From contig CANMKG010000011.1 in NCBI GenBank assembly GCA_947498505.1, positions 37,618-101,617 of the forward strand: a DNA stretch of 64,000 bases. Reading direction: 5' to 3'. Shown here piece by piece: positions 42,987-52,024 of this stretch. The notes beneath the pieces are model-generated. The model did not search any database and had not been told where the DNA came from. It worked only from the letters and a program-made list of their open reading frames with translations. Origin of the DNA: an uncultured Maribacter sp. GTDB taxonomy: Bacteria; Bacteroidota; Bacteroidia; Flavobacteriales; Flavobacteriaceae. Both the position numbers and the translations under genes were made by a program. How positions within the stretch are numbered: position 1 is the stretch's first letter; every line of letters starts with the position of its first letter.

Positions 42987-43283
42987 TTATTTAATACCAA
43001 GCTCCGCGTCCACCAAATCATTTAATGCTTTTAATCTTTTAATAGCATCTTTGGTTCCTTCGGAATAATCTATGCCTTTTTGCTCAAACTTAGAGGCAAA
43101 CTGTAACGCGCACATGGCTAAAACGTCTTGTTTATCTCTCACAGCGTAACTTTGCTCAAATTTTTTGGCCAATTGTTCTATGTTTTTGGCTGCTTTACGC
43201 AAGCCCTCCTCTTGACTAGGGTCTATAGTTAATGGATAAACCCTATCCGCAATAGAAAGCTTTATTTTGAGCTTTTCTGACAT
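42987..43283 (-). CDS. zapA: Cell division protein ZapA
   Basis: A 98-residue protein: LKIKLSIADRVYPLTIDPSQEEG (in sections), RKAAKNIEQLAKKFEQSYAV and a C-terminal helix. It has the ZapA N-terminal globular part and coiled-coil tail, which bundle FtsZ filaments at midcell. It is 20 bases from the 6S RNA and 14 bases after a small coiled-coil gene, so both protein genes share one transcript. Confidence 0.92.
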   Translation of the reverse strand: MSEKLKIKLSIADRVYPLTIDPSQEEGLRKAAKNIEQLAKKFEQSYAVRDKQDVLAMCALQFASKFEQKGIDYSEGTKDAIKRLKALNDLVDAELGIK

Positions 43284-43297
43284 ATTATTTTAAAACA

Positions 43298-43588
43298 TTA
43301 TTCTGAGAGTTGAGCAATACAATGATCCAACTCTCTAATTAATGTATTTATTTTAAGCTTAGCTTCTGTTTTATTTGTACTCCCACCTAGCATTGAACTT
43401 GCTAATTTAAGTGAATTATACTTTTCCTCCCACTCAGCGATATTCTGTTGGGCGGTCTCCTGATTAACCTTTATAGATTCTAATTCACTTTCCAATTTTC
43501 CGTTAGCTTGTTGTAAAACTTCAAGTTTATGTAACAACTTACTAACTCTATTTTCTAATGAATCAACTATTTTAACCAATTCACTCAT
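43298..43588 (-). CDS. Small coiled-coil protein, possible ZapA partner
   Basis: A 96-residue protein that is almost entirely coiled coil (residues 1-60: LVKIVDSLENRVSKLLHKLE, QANGKLESELESIKVNQE), with a short tail (SSMLGGSTNKTEAKLKINTLIRELDHCIAQL). In Flavobacteriaceae a gene of this kind stands directly before zapA. Size and structure recall ZapB, which bridges ZapA to the chromosome in E. coli, but sequence similarity to ZapB is not evident, so this is inference from size and position. Confidence 0.8.
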   Translation of the reverse strand: MSELVKIVDSLENRVSKLLHKLEVLQQANGKLESELESIKVNQETAQQNIAEWEEKYNSLKLASSMLGGSTNKTEAKLKINTLIRELDHCIAQLSE

Positions 43589-43756
43589 TCACAAAAATCA
43601 ATGCGTTTTACACAAAGTTAACATTCATTGGAGGACTTAGCAATTCTTTTTGCATTTATTCTTGGAATGATTCTATAATTACATATTAAATCTAATTTAA
43701 CAGTCTCTTATTTGCATATTAGTGACCTAAGCTTTCATCAATTGTTTTTGATTAAT

Positions 43757-43764
43757 TATTTTCG
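43757..43764 (+). promoter_or_regulatory. -7-like box before M23 peptidase gene
   Basis: TATTTTCG (43757-43764) resembles TAnnTTTG with one change and is the same as the box before the MarR gene. It lies inside the longest open frame and 17 bases before ATG 43781, which supports that ATG as the true start. Confidence 0.4.
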
Positions 43765-43780
43765 CAACAACTTATTTATT

Positions 43781-45472
43781 ATGAGAGCATTTTCACTCCT
43801 TTTCTTTATACTTTTTACAATAGCCATACAATCACAAGAAACGTATCCTCAAGATACCTTTGGATCTCCTATGGACATACCTATTATTCTTGCTGGTACT
43901 TTTGGGGAATTACGATCTAATCACTTCCATGCTGGAATAGACATAAAGACCCAACAACGGGAAGGTCTCCCAGTTTATACTATTGGTGATGGTACGGTTA
44001 CAAGAATTAAAATCTCACATTGGGGTTATGGAAAAGCAATGTACATAGCACACCCTAATGGATATACCTCGGTCTATGCGCACCTTAAAAAGTTTTCTCC
44101 AGAAATTGAAGCGTATATTAAAAGCATTCAATACAAAAAACAATCGTATCAAGTTGAGGTTTTTCCGGACTACGGAGAGTTAAAAGTAAAAAAAGGAGAA
44201 CTTATTGCTTATAGCGGCAATAGTGGTAGCTCTGGTGGTCCGCATTTGCATTTTGAAATTAGAAGTAGTGTTTCTGAAAAACCTACAAATCCATTACTGT
44301 ATGGCTACAAGGTTGATGACGCTACCAATCCTATAATGGAAAAACTTTTTGTTTACCCACTTTCGGAAGATGCGGTGGTAAAACAAAACCAGAACAGAAC
44401 CGAAGTTAATTTTACTAAACAAAAAGACGGTTCTTTTCTAGCTGACAAAATCAATGCTATTGGAACTATTGGATTTGGATTTATTGGGTTTGACCGCCAA
44501 GATCTCGCCGCTAACAAAAATGGTGTTTACGCCGTAAAACAAATGGTTAACGGTAATGTCTATTCAGAATACGATTTTGAAACATTCTCATTTGCTGAAA
44601 CAAAATACATAAACACGTTAGTTGATTATCAATATTTAGGAAAATATCGAAAGCGTATTCAAAAATGTTTTAAAACACCTAGTAACCGCTTAAGCATTTA
44701 TAATACCACAAAAAACAATGGTAAAATAAAAATCGTCGAAGGCCTTTCTTATAATGTGGAACTTTTAATACAGGATTTTGAAGGCAATAACATAAAGGTT
44801 ATTATTCCTGTTGAGGGTAAAACCGAAATTGTAAAAAAGAAAAAGAAAACAAATAAAACAGATACTTTCGTAATTGCGAAAAAACCAAATAATTATGATT
44901 TAGGCGCAGCCAAAGTTTACTTTCCCTCGAACACTTTTTATGAAGATTTCTATATTGACTTAAAAAAAGATGACGACACGGTAACCATTCACAATAATAC
45001 TGTTGCCGCACATCGTAAATTCACTATTTCGTTTGATATTTCTAAGTTTTCAAAAGAAGAGCAAAAACAGCTTTTTATTGCAAGGTTAGATGCTAAAAAA
45101 AGACCTAGTTATGCTTCCACATATAAAAGAGGAAAAACTTTCACTACTAGAACTCGTAATCTAGGTACTTATACTTTAGCAAAAGATACCATTGCTCCAA
45201 AAATCACGCTTAAAAATTTTAGGGAAAAGCAATGGCTAAATAATTACAAATATTTAAGCATTAAAATTGCTGATGACTTAAGTGGTATTAATACTTACTC
45301 TGCCACCTTAAACGGAGAATGGATTTTAATGGAATATGAGCCGAAAAAAAAGACACTCACTTATAACTTTGATGATAAAATTCTAGATAAAAAGCAATGC
45401 GAATTAAAACTTGTCGTTACTGATAATGTGGGAAATACCAGTACCTTAACTACTTCTTTTTATAGAAAATAG
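43781..45472 (+). CDS. M23 family metallopeptidase (LytM/peptidoglycan DD-endopeptidase-like)
   Basis: A 563-residue secreted protein from ATG 43781, with a signal peptide (residues 1-19, ending IQSQ). The LytM domain covers about 30-170 with zinc ligands H50 (SNHFHAGIDI), D54 and H157 (PHLHFE), plus H155 and H101. The long C-terminal part (200-563) is beta-rich and has immunoglobulin-like repeats (TLKNFREKQWLNNYKYLSIK, LKLVVTDNVGN). It cleaves peptidoglycan cross-links or polyglycine. The TonB-dependent receptor begins five bases after its stop. Confidence 0.9.
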   Translation: MRAFSLLFFILFTIAIQSQETYPQDTFGSPMDIPIILAGTFGELRSNHFHAGIDIKTQQREGLPVYTIGDGTVTRIKISHWGYGKAMYIAHPNGYTSVYAHLKKFSPEIEAYIKSIQYKKQSYQVEVFPDYGELKVKKGELIAYSGNSGSSGGPHLHFEIRSSVSEKPTNPLLYGYKVDDATNPIMEKLFVYPLSEDAVVKQNQNRTEVNFTKQKDGSFLADKINAIGTIGFGFIGFDRQDLAANKNGVYAVKQMVNGNVYSEYDFETFSFAETKYINTLVDYQYLGKYRKRIQKCFKTPSNRLSIYNTTKNNGKIKIVEGLSYNVELLIQDFEGNNIKVIIPVEGKTEIVKKKKKTNKTDTFVIAKKPNNYDLGAAKVYFPSNTFYEDFYIDLKKDDDTVTIHNNTVAAHRKFTISFDISKFSKEEQKQLFIARLDAKKRPSYASTYKRGKTFTTRTRNLGTYTLAKDTIAPKITLKNFREKQWLNNYKYLSIKIADDLSGINTYSATLNGEWILMEYEPKKKTLTYNFDDKILDKKQCELKLVVTDNVGNTSTLTTSFYRK

Positions 45473-45477
45473 AAAAA

Positions 45478-47934
45478 TTGACATTATTAAAAACCGTTCT
45501 ACTTATCCTTTTTATTTGCTTGTTTTTTCCTGTATACGGGCAAACAGCAACCATAACTGGGGTGGTCTTAAATGAGAATAACCTTCCTATAGAGAGTGTT
45601 AATATTACATCATTGGGGAAAGGAACCTCAACTAACGCTGATGGTTTTTATGTTTTACAAATAACATCTGATACCAAAACTACCATTACATTCACGCATT
45701 TAGGTCATCAAAATGTTGTACTGCAAGATATTATTTTAACAGCAAACGAAACTTTTGAATTTAACCCTGTTTTAAAGGTTGACACCTACCAAATTGATGG
45801 TGTAACAGTAACCTACAACGGAAAAAAGAATATTCAAGGCATTACAAATATTTCTCCAAAAGAAATACGACAAATTCCTGGAGCAAACGCAGGTGTGGAA
45901 AATATACTTAAACTGCTTCCAGGAGTAAGTTCAAATAATGAATTAAGTACTCAGTATTCTGTCAGAGGAGGAAATTATGACGAAAACTTAGTCTACGTGA
46001 ATGAAATAGAAGTGTATCGCCCTTTTTTAATTCGTTCTGGACAGCAAGAGGGGTTAAGTTTTGTAAATAGTAATATGGTGCAAGATGTTTCCTTTTCCTC
46101 CGGAGGATTTCAGGCTAAGTACGGAGACAAACTATCATCGGTACTGGATATTACTTATAAAAACCCAACTCAATATAGTGCTCAAATAGATGCTAGTTTA
46201 TTAGGTGTTAGCGGCACCTTAGAAACACTTTCGAAAAACAAAAAATTGAGTAGTATCAGTGGAATACGGTATCGAAACAATAGTCTTCTTGTTAATAGCC
46301 AACAAACTCAAAGCAATTTTAATCCGACTTTTGTAGATGTACAACACTATTCTACTTACAAGTTATCTAATAAGTTTCAGTTAAACTTCTTGGGAAATTT
46401 AGGTATAAACGATTATCAAAATGAACCACTAAACAGAAGAACAAACTTTGGAACTATTAACAACCCTAAGACGTTAGCCGTACAATATCAAGGCAGAGAA
46501 AACAGTAAATTTAATACTGCTTTAGGTGCTTTAAAAACAAATTACTTTGTAAACGAAGACCTAACTTTAAAGTTAATTTCATCTATCTACCATACCACTG
46601 AAGAAGAATATTCCGATGTTATTGCTTCATACGAATTGGGTCAACTTGATAGTGAAACCCAAATAAACAATCAAACCGTAAGAGGTATTGGTTCACAATT
46701 TAACCGGGCCAGAAATGACTTAGATGCCCTAATTTTTAATATAGAACATAAGGGTAAGTACAGCAAAACTACTAAAACCGTTGATTGGGGAATTAAATAT
46801 ACTCATGAAGATATACGAGATCAAGTACGGGAATCAGAATTTATAGATTCATTAGGCTTTTTTGTACGGCCGCCACTACCGGAATTCGTAAATAATCAAC
46901 CTCAAGAGCCCTTTACTGGAGACCTTGTTCCTTATGAAGGACTAAGTGCATTAAATTTTGTAAAAACGAACAGAATATCCGCTTACCTTCAATTTAGCGA
47001 AAATAGAACTGTAAAAGAGCATAATGTCTATTACAATATTGGAATTAGAGCCCATAATTGGTCTATAAGCGGACAAAATATTAAAAGTAATTCTCAAACG
47101 GTATTTAGCCCAAGAGCTCAATTGGCGATAAAACCTAATTGGCAAAAAGATATGCTTTTTAGAGTCTCGGGTGGAATATATCATCAACCTCCATTTTATA
47201 GAGAACTTAGGGATGCCGCAGGAGAAATTCAATCTAACGTAAAAGCCCAAAAAGCAGCTCATTTTGTACTTGGCAATGAATATAGCTTTTTATTATGGAA
47301 TAGGCCTTTTACGCTAGAAAGCGAAGGATATTATAAAAAACTCACCAATGTAAACCCATATACATTAGAAGATGTAAGAATACGATATGCTGCAACCAAC
47401 AATGCTAAGGCGTATGCGTATGGTGCGGAGGTAAGACTAAATGGAGCTTTTGTTCCAGGTACAGAATCATGGGTTAGTATTGGTTATCTTAGAACCGAAG
47501 AGAATATTAACAATCGTGGTTACATTTCTCGTCCCACAGATCAAAGATTAAAATTTGGTATTCTTTTCCAAGATTACGTTCCAACTATTCCAAACTTAAA
47601 AATGTATTTAAACTTGGTGTATAACACAGGAGTTCCTGGAGGATCCCCTAGTTATGCCGATCCATATATTTTTCAACGCAGATTAAGAGATTATAAGCGC
47701 GCAGATTTAGGAATTTCTCATATTTTTGTAAATGCAGAAAAAAGATATCCAGAAGGACATTGGTTACATGCTTTTAAAGAGCTTAATGTTGGTTTTGAAA
47801 TTTTTAATCTGTTTAACACCTTTAATTCAATAACAAATACTTGGGTTAGAGATGCGGATAGCAAAAATCAATTTGCCGTTCCAAATTTTATGACAACACG
47901 CATTTTAAACTTGCGTTTAAGTGTGCGATTATAA
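45478..47934 (+). CDS. TonB-dependent receptor with carboxypeptidase-like N-terminal domain
   Basis: An 818-residue outer-membrane receptor starting at TTG. A signal peptide (1-22) is followed by a CarboxypepD_reg beta-sandwich (23-105: ITGVVLNENNLPIESVNITS), a plug domain (about 120-220: EIRQIPGANAGVENILKLLP, QYSVRGGNYDENLVYVNEI) and a beta barrel ending in an aromatic strand (FMTTRILNLRLSVRL). It imports a substrate with TonB energy. No SusD-like partner follows, so it is not a SusC of a sugar locus; peptide, siderophore or cofactor uptake is possible. It is co-transcribed with the M23 peptidase. Confidence 0.9.
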   Translation: MTLLKTVLLILFICLFFPVYGQTATITGVVLNENNLPIESVNITSLGKGTSTNADGFYVLQITSDTKTTITFTHLGHQNVVLQDIILTANETFEFNPVLKVDTYQIDGVTVTYNGKKNIQGITNISPKEIRQIPGANAGVENILKLLPGVSSNNELSTQYSVRGGNYDENLVYVNEIEVYRPFLIRSGQQEGLSFVNSNMVQDVSFSSGGFQAKYGDKLSSVLDITYKNPTQYSAQIDASLLGVSGTLETLSKNKKLSSISGIRYRNNSLLVNSQQTQSNFNPTFVDVQHYSTYKLSNKFQLNFLGNLGINDYQNEPLNRRTNFGTINNPKTLAVQYQGRENSKFNTALGALKTNYFVNEDLTLKLISSIYHTTEEEYSDVIASYELGQLDSETQINNQTVRGIGSQFNRARNDLDALIFNIEHKGKYSKTTKTVDWGIKYTHEDIRDQVRESEFIDSLGFFVRPPLPEFVNNQPQEPFTGDLVPYEGLSALNFVKTNRISAYLQFSENRTVKEHNVYYNIGIRAHNWSISGQNIKSNSQTVFSPRAQLAIKPNWQKDMLFRVSGGIYHQPPFYRELRDAAGEIQSNVKAQKAAHFVLGNEYSFLLWNRPFTLESEGYYKKLTNVNPYTLEDVRIRYAATNNAKAYAYGAEVRLNGAFVPGTESWVSIGYLRTEENINNRGYISRPTDQRLKFGILFQDYVPTIPNLKMYLNLVYNTGVPGGSPSYADPYIFQRRLRDYKRADLGISHIFVNAEKRYPEGHWLHAFKELNVGFEIFNLFNTFNSITNTWVRDADSKNQFAVPNFMTTRILNLRLSVRL

Positions 47935-47941
47935 TGATGCA

Positions 47942-48595
47942 ATGTTTAAATTATTAACTACTTTTTTTCTCTTAGTCACCTTTAGTATACAGGCGCAAAA
48001 AAACATTTATGTAAGCTCTAAATTTGATGAACTTAGTAAAGACCATAAAGTACTTGCTATACTCCCCTTTTTAACACATTTAGATTTGAAAAATGACATA
48101 TCTAAAGAAGAGTTAAAAGATTTAGAAGAAAAGGAAGGATACGCCGTTCAAAGTGCTTTTGAAACCTACTTTTCAAACCGAAAGAAAAAGAAAAAATTTA
48201 CAGTAGAATTTCAAAACACGGAAGACACTAAAGCCATTTTAGCTCAAAACAATATCACCTACAAAAACATTGATATTTATACCGTAAAACAACTAAGTAC
48301 CATTCTTAAAGTTGATGGTGTAATAAGTGGTAATATGGACTTAAATGTACTATTATCAAAGGGTGTTCCTACTAATTTTAGCTTTGTTGATTATTTCTCT
48401 ACAGATTCTAATTATGGAAGAATTGGTGTTAAAATAAGTGATGGAAAAACTGGAAAACTTCTTTGGAAATACGAGAAAAAAATAAACAAAAAATCCGGAA
48501 AAAATACTACAGATTTAATTTCCAGAATGATGAAACTTGCTATTAGAAAGTTTCCGTACGATAAAGAAAGAAAAAGGGAAAAAAAGAAAAAATAA
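47942..48595 (+). CDS. Secreted protein of unknown function
   Basis: A 217-residue protein from ATG 47942, with a signal peptide ending SIQAQ (residue 19). It has a positively charged tail (ERKREKKKK). The middle (DGVISGNMDLNVLLSK, RIGVKISDGKTGKLLWKYEK) looks like the mixed alpha-beta periplasmic fold of CsgG/DUF799-type lipoproteins, but there is no lipobox and I do not assign it. It begins 7 bases after the receptor stop and probably shares its transcript. Confidence 0.8.
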   Translation: MFKLLTTFFLLVTFSIQAQKNIYVSSKFDELSKDHKVLAILPFLTHLDLKNDISKEELKDLEEKEGYAVQSAFETYFSNRKKKKKFTVEFQNTEDTKAILAQNNITYKNIDIYTVKQLSTILKVDGVISGNMDLNVLLSKGVPTNFSFVDYFSTDSNYGRIGVKISDGKTGKLLWKYEKKINKKSGKNTTDLISRMMKLAIRKFPYDKERKREKKKK

Positions 48596-48602
48596 ACTAA
48601 CG

Positions 48603-49751
48603 CTAACTGTTTATAAATTCTTTTAACACCTCAACGGTATAGTCTATTTCTTCTTTTGTATTATACTTTGAAAAGGAAAACCTTAATGATGGTTTTTTAA
48701 CTTCCTTATCGGACAATATTTCAGCTAAAACATGAGATGGTTTAGAACTCCCAGATTGGCATGCACTACCTCTTGAACATGCAATACCTTTTAAATCTAA
48801 GTGAAACAAAAGCATTAACCCCTTTTGCTCGGTCATTGGTAAACATACATTAATCAAGGTGTAGGTACTTTCGTTTAAGTTCCCTGAAAGTCCATTAAAA
48901 GTGACTTCTGGTATTTCTTGAGTAATCTTATTAATAAAATATTTTTTTAAACCTTCAACATACTTCTGCTCTTTTTCCAAATTATCATAAGCAGCTACAA
49001 AGGCTTCTTCCAAACCTACAATATTATGAAAAGACTCCGTTCCTGCTCTATATCCTCTTTCTTGCTCTCCCCCATAAAGTAATGGTTTTAAACCTGAACT
49101 TTTTCTGATGTATGCAAAACCAATTCCTTTTGGTCCGTGAAATTTATGTGCAGCAGCAGCCAAAAAATCTACATTAGTTTTTTGAACATCCCATGAATAA
49201 TGTCCTATAGACTGTACAGCGTCAGAATGAAAAAGCGCATTATACATCTTGCACAAATCTCCAATTGCATCTGCGTTAATCTTGTTACCAATTTCATTAT
49301 TTACATGCATTAAACTAACTAACTTCTTAGAATTGTCTCGGCTCAAAATTTCTTTAAGATTATCCATATCAGGATTTCCATCACTATCTAATGCTACATA
49401 CTCAATATTCAAATTATATTCCTCTTCTAAAGCCTCAACGGTGTGCAAAACTGCATGGTGTTCTATTTTAGAGGTAACTATTGTGGTTACTCCCAAATCC
49501 TTAACAGCACTTCTTAAAACCATATTATCTGCCTCGGTACCTCCCGAAGTAAATATAATTTCTGAAGCATGAGCATTCATATATTTGGCTATAGTTTTAC
49601 GTGCACTTTCAATAGCCGTTTTCGCTGATCTTCCAAAACTATGGGTTGATGACGGATTTCCATAAAAATCCGCTAATGCATTTTGCATTTTAGAAATTAC
49701 GCTTTCTCTTACCTGAGTAGTAGCGGCATTATCAAAATATACCTTTTTCAT
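48603..49751 (-). CDS. Cysteine desulfurase (NifS/IscS family)
   Basis: A 382-residue PLP enzyme that frees sulfur from cysteine for iron-sulfur clusters or thiolation. The PLP lysine is K203 (AAAHKFHGPKG); the persulfide-bearing cysteine is C331 in SRGSACQSG, the NifS/IscS group. Additional marks: YFDNAATTQVRE at the start and FTSGGTEADNMVL. C325 lies six residues before it. No iscU or suf genes flank it, so it may supply tRNA thiolation or a housekeeping pool. It converges on the secreted-protein gene with 7 bases between the stops. Confidence 0.93.
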   Translation of the reverse strand: MKKVYFDNAATTQVRESVISKMQNALADFYGNPSSTHSFGRSAKTAIESARKTIAKYMNAHASEIIFTSGGTEADNMVLRSAVKDLGVTTIVTSKIEHHAVLHTVEALEEEYNLNIEYVALDSDGNPDMDNLKEILSRDNSKKLVSLMHVNNEIGNKINADAIGDLCKMYNALFHSDAVQSIGHYSWDVQKTNVDFLAAAAHKFHGPKGIGFAYIRKSSGLKPLLYGGEQERGYRAGTESFHNIVGLEEAFVAAYDNLEKEQKYVEGLKKYFINKITQEIPEVTFNGLSGNLNESTYTLINVCLPMTEQKGLMLLFHLDLKGIACSRGSACQSGSSKPSHVLAEILSDKEVKKPSLRFSFSKYNTKEEIDYTVEVLKEFINS

Positions 49752-49856
49752 TTTATACTAATATCTAATTAATATAGTCCTCAAAAGTAATCTAATAAAG
49801 TTAATTTATACCCAACGATGTGCAATCCTATTAATTATTTCAATTAAATTTGAAGC

Positions 49857-50369
49857 ATGAAAAAATTACTTTTTGCGATTACATTTGCCTTATTTTTTAG
49901 TTGTAACGATGGTGATATAGAAGTTCAAGTTATAGATTTTGAACAAGGAACAATTGACTCCTGCGACAGTGTTATTTCAACGAGTACATCTATACTTTTT
50001 AAAATTAATGACACCGAAGCTATTATTTTAGAGCTTGCATCTGGATTATTGAAAAATGAAATTACTGCTGAAGGCACATCAATACAAAGTAATATTCCAA
50101 CATCTAAACTAACATACAGGACTTTTTCAGACAAAGTTTCAAAAACCTATTTTTGCAGTGATATTCCTCCAGCTACACCAATGGTTGTTGAAGAATTAGA
50201 GGCTAAAAGCGGAACTGTTATAATCACCACTACAACAGATACAGACAGTATAAATTTTAGCCATAATATTCAATTAGAAGATGTTGTTTTTATAACTGAA
50301 AGCGATACTCAGATATCAGATTTAAATCTGAATAGTTTTGGTATTATTACCACTAAAAAAGAAGAGTAA
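49857..50369 (+). CDS. Lipoprotein of unknown function
   Basis: A 170-residue protein with lipobox FFSC (C16). The mature part is rich in Thr, Ser and Asp, with beta-strand patterns (GTVIITTTTDTDSINFSH) and two further cysteines (C37, C101) that may form a disulfide. No family is recognised. A -7 box TAAATTTG (49845-49852) ends four bases before ATG 49857, so its mRNA is probably leaderless. It converges on the Smr gene with a 3-base gap. Confidence 0.8.
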   Translation: MKKLLFAITFALFFSCNDGDIEVQVIDFEQGTIDSCDSVISTSTSILFKINDTEAIILELASGLLKNEITAEGTSIQSNIPTSKLTYRTFSDKVSKTYFCSDIPPATPMVVEELEAKSGTVIITTTTDTDSINFSHNIQLEDVVFITESDTQISDLNLNSFGIITTKKEE

Positions 50370-50372
50370 AAA

Positions 50373-50918
50373 TTAAGGGTTCTGATAAATATATACCTCC
50401 GTTGCCCCTAGCCCATATTTCTGATAATCCGCATCGTAATATTTCACATTCTCATATCTTTTAAAGAGGTAGTTTAGTTCTTCTTTTAAAACTCCTTCAC
50501 CTACTCCATGTATAAAAACTACTTTTTGAATGCGTTTTCTAATCGCAAATTCTAATTGTCTTTTTGCAGTTTCTAATTGTAAGTCTAACATTTGGTAATT
50601 AGACAAATTTTTAAAGGATTTTGTTAATTGGTGTATATGTAAATCTACCTCCATTTTAGGAGTATTACGTTCTTTTGGTTTAACAGCTATGGACTTTCTT
50701 TTTTTTGGAAGTTCTTTTTTAGATTTTACTTGAGCTATTTCATAATTAGTGACCTTAATGTCATCTTCTATTTTCACCAATTCCGAAGCACTGAATACCA
50801 ATAAAAACCCATCATTATCTTCAACCGTAATTTGCTCATTATCAATCTGTGTAATTACACCAGAAATTACATCATCGATAGTTTCTACAAAGTCTCCTTT
50901 TTTAAAAACGCCCATCAC
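50373..50918 (-). CDS. Smr domain protein with DUF2027 N-terminus
   Basis: A 181-residue protein. Residues 5-60 form a small SH3-like domain (DFVETIDDVISGVITQIDNE). A lysine-rich linker (residues 66-90) leads to a C-terminal Smr domain (93-180) with the MutS2-type markers VDLHIHQL and FIHGVGEGVLKEEL. Smr domains cut or bind nucleic acids, and stand-alone forms act in ribosome rescue or recombination (family knowledge). It has no MutS ATPase. It is monocistronic. Confidence 0.9.
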   Translation of the reverse strand: MMGVFKKGDFVETIDDVISGVITQIDNEQITVEDNDGFLLVFSASELVKIEDDIKVTNYEIAQVKSKKELPKKRKSIAVKPKERNTPKMEVDLHIHQLTKSFKNLSNYQMLDLQLETAKRQLEFAIRKRIQKVVFIHGVGEGVLKEELNYLFKRYENVKYYDADYQKYGLGATEVYIYQNP

Positions 50919-50966
50919 TTTGTTTTACCACAAAAATAATGGTAATTTTCAGGTTCTGATTTTATT

Positions 50967-51275
50967 TTGGTAATGAAAACGCTAATTATATTAATTATTG
51001 AGCTAGAAAACTTTATGTTACCTTGTTTTACAAAAAAGTTTCTAGGGTTTGACTGTCCTGGGTGCGGATTGCAAAGATCTGCAGCTTTACTGCTACAAGG
51101 AGAGTTTATCGCTGCGTTTAAAATGTACCCTGCTATTTATGGAATCCTCCTGTTGCTTGGGTTTTTAATGATTAATAATTTTTATAAAATTCGTCACTCA
51201 AATATTATCATAAGCTCGCTATTAATTATTACAGTAGTTGCTATTATTACCAATTATATTTTAAAATTTATATAA
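50967..51275 (+). CDS. DUF2752 small membrane protein
   Basis: A 102-residue protein with the DUF2752 core FLGFDCPGCGLQRSAALLL (residues 27-45), an invariant CPGCG pattern, and two or three membrane helices. The start could be ATG 50967 or 50973. It lies 17 bases before a pair of CCC-motif membrane proteins, the usual order in Flavobacteriaceae, so the three genes form a unit of unknown function. Confidence 0.88.
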   Translation: MVMKTLIILIIELENFMLPCFTKKFLGFDCPGCGLQRSAALLLQGEFIAAFKMYPAIYGILLLLGFLMINNFYKIRHSNIIISSLLIITVVAIITNYILKFI

Positions 51276-51292
51276 CCACCAATACTAAAAAT

Positions 51293-51622
51293 ATGGAACA
51301 ACAAAAATTACCTAACTCAACATTAATAATTGTACTAGCAATTGTTTCTTATGTACTATGTTGCTTTTATGGAGTAGGTGCTATACTTGCTATAGTAGCT
51401 ATAATCTTAGCTTCAGGAGCTACAAAGACCTATAAATTAAATCCAGAAATGTATACCGACTATAACACAGTTAAAACTGGAAAAATAATTGCCATTATTG
51501 GGTTAATTATTAATATCCTGTTTCTTCTGTTTATCATCTGGATTATTTCAATTGTAGGATGGGATGCATTACAAGATGAGGAACTTGCTAGAGAAAGATT
51601 AGAGGACTTTTTTAATAAATAA
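51293..51622 (+). CDS. CCC motif membrane protein, copy 1
   Basis: A 109-residue protein with two membrane segments (residues 8-35 and 60-87). It carries the marks of this small family: NSTLIIVLAIVSYVLCCFYG with the CC pair, and DYNTVKTGKIIAIIGLIIN, the segment shared by both copies. It is the middle gene of the DUF2752 unit. Function is unknown; the cysteine-glycine hairpin at the membrane suggests an oligomeric or lipid-interacting role, which is inference. Confidence 0.85.
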   Translation: MEQQKLPNSTLIIVLAIVSYVLCCFYGVGAILAIVAIILASGATKTYKLNPEMYTDYNTVKTGKIIAIIGLIINILFLLFIIWIISIVGWDALQDEELARERLEDFFNK

Positions 51623-51627
51623 ATTAA

Positions 51628-51945
51628 ATGGAACAAGAAAAATTACCAGGAGCAAGTAATGCTCTTTTATTCGGAATATTATCTATTGTTTTAACCTTGT
51701 TTTGCTGCGGGCCTTTTGGTGGTGTTTTTAGCATTATAGGCTTAACTAACGCTAATAAAGCTGAGAAAATTCAACAACAAAGCGAAGGACAATATGCAGG
51801 CTATAATGATGTAAAAACAGGAAAATTTTTATCCTACATTGGTTTAGTAATTGCCGTCATATATCTAATTTGTTTAGTTCTCTTTTTTGGAACTATTATA
51901 GCGTTATTAGGTTTTGCAGCGGAAAATGGAGACTTGAACTTTTAG
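51628..51945 (+). CDS. CCC motif membrane protein, copy 2
   Basis: A 105-residue paralogue of the preceding gene with two membrane segments. It shares LPGASNALLFGILSIVLTLF, CCGPFGGVFSIIGL and GYNDVKTGKFLSYIGL. It starts five bases after copy 1. A terminator hairpin follows at 51967. Family function is unknown. Confidence 0.85.
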   Translation: MEQEKLPGASNALLFGILSIVLTLFCCGPFGGVFSIIGLTNANKAEKIQQQSEGQYAGYNDVKTGKFLSYIGLVIAVIYLICLVLFFGTIIALLGFAAENGDLNF

Positions 51946-51966
51946 GTTAATCCAACTAAAATTTAA

Positions 51967-52001
51967 AAACCCCTCTTTCGACTTTTGCTCAAGAGGGGTT
52001 T
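51967..52001. terminator. Bidirectional Rho-independent terminator
   Basis: AAACCCCTCTT (51967-51977) and AAGAGGGGTTT (51991-52001) form an 11-pair stem around a 13-base loop, with A- and T-rich flanks on both sides. It serves both the CCC-motif unit (plus) and rocD (minus), whose coding region ends at 52025. Confidence 0.85.
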
Positions 52002-52024
52002 ATATTTTACCTGTATTTAGTTAA

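Noticed and set aside
43712..43780. Longer start for the M23 peptidase
   Set aside because: The extra 23 residues precede the signal peptide, and a promoter-like box lies inside this stretch.
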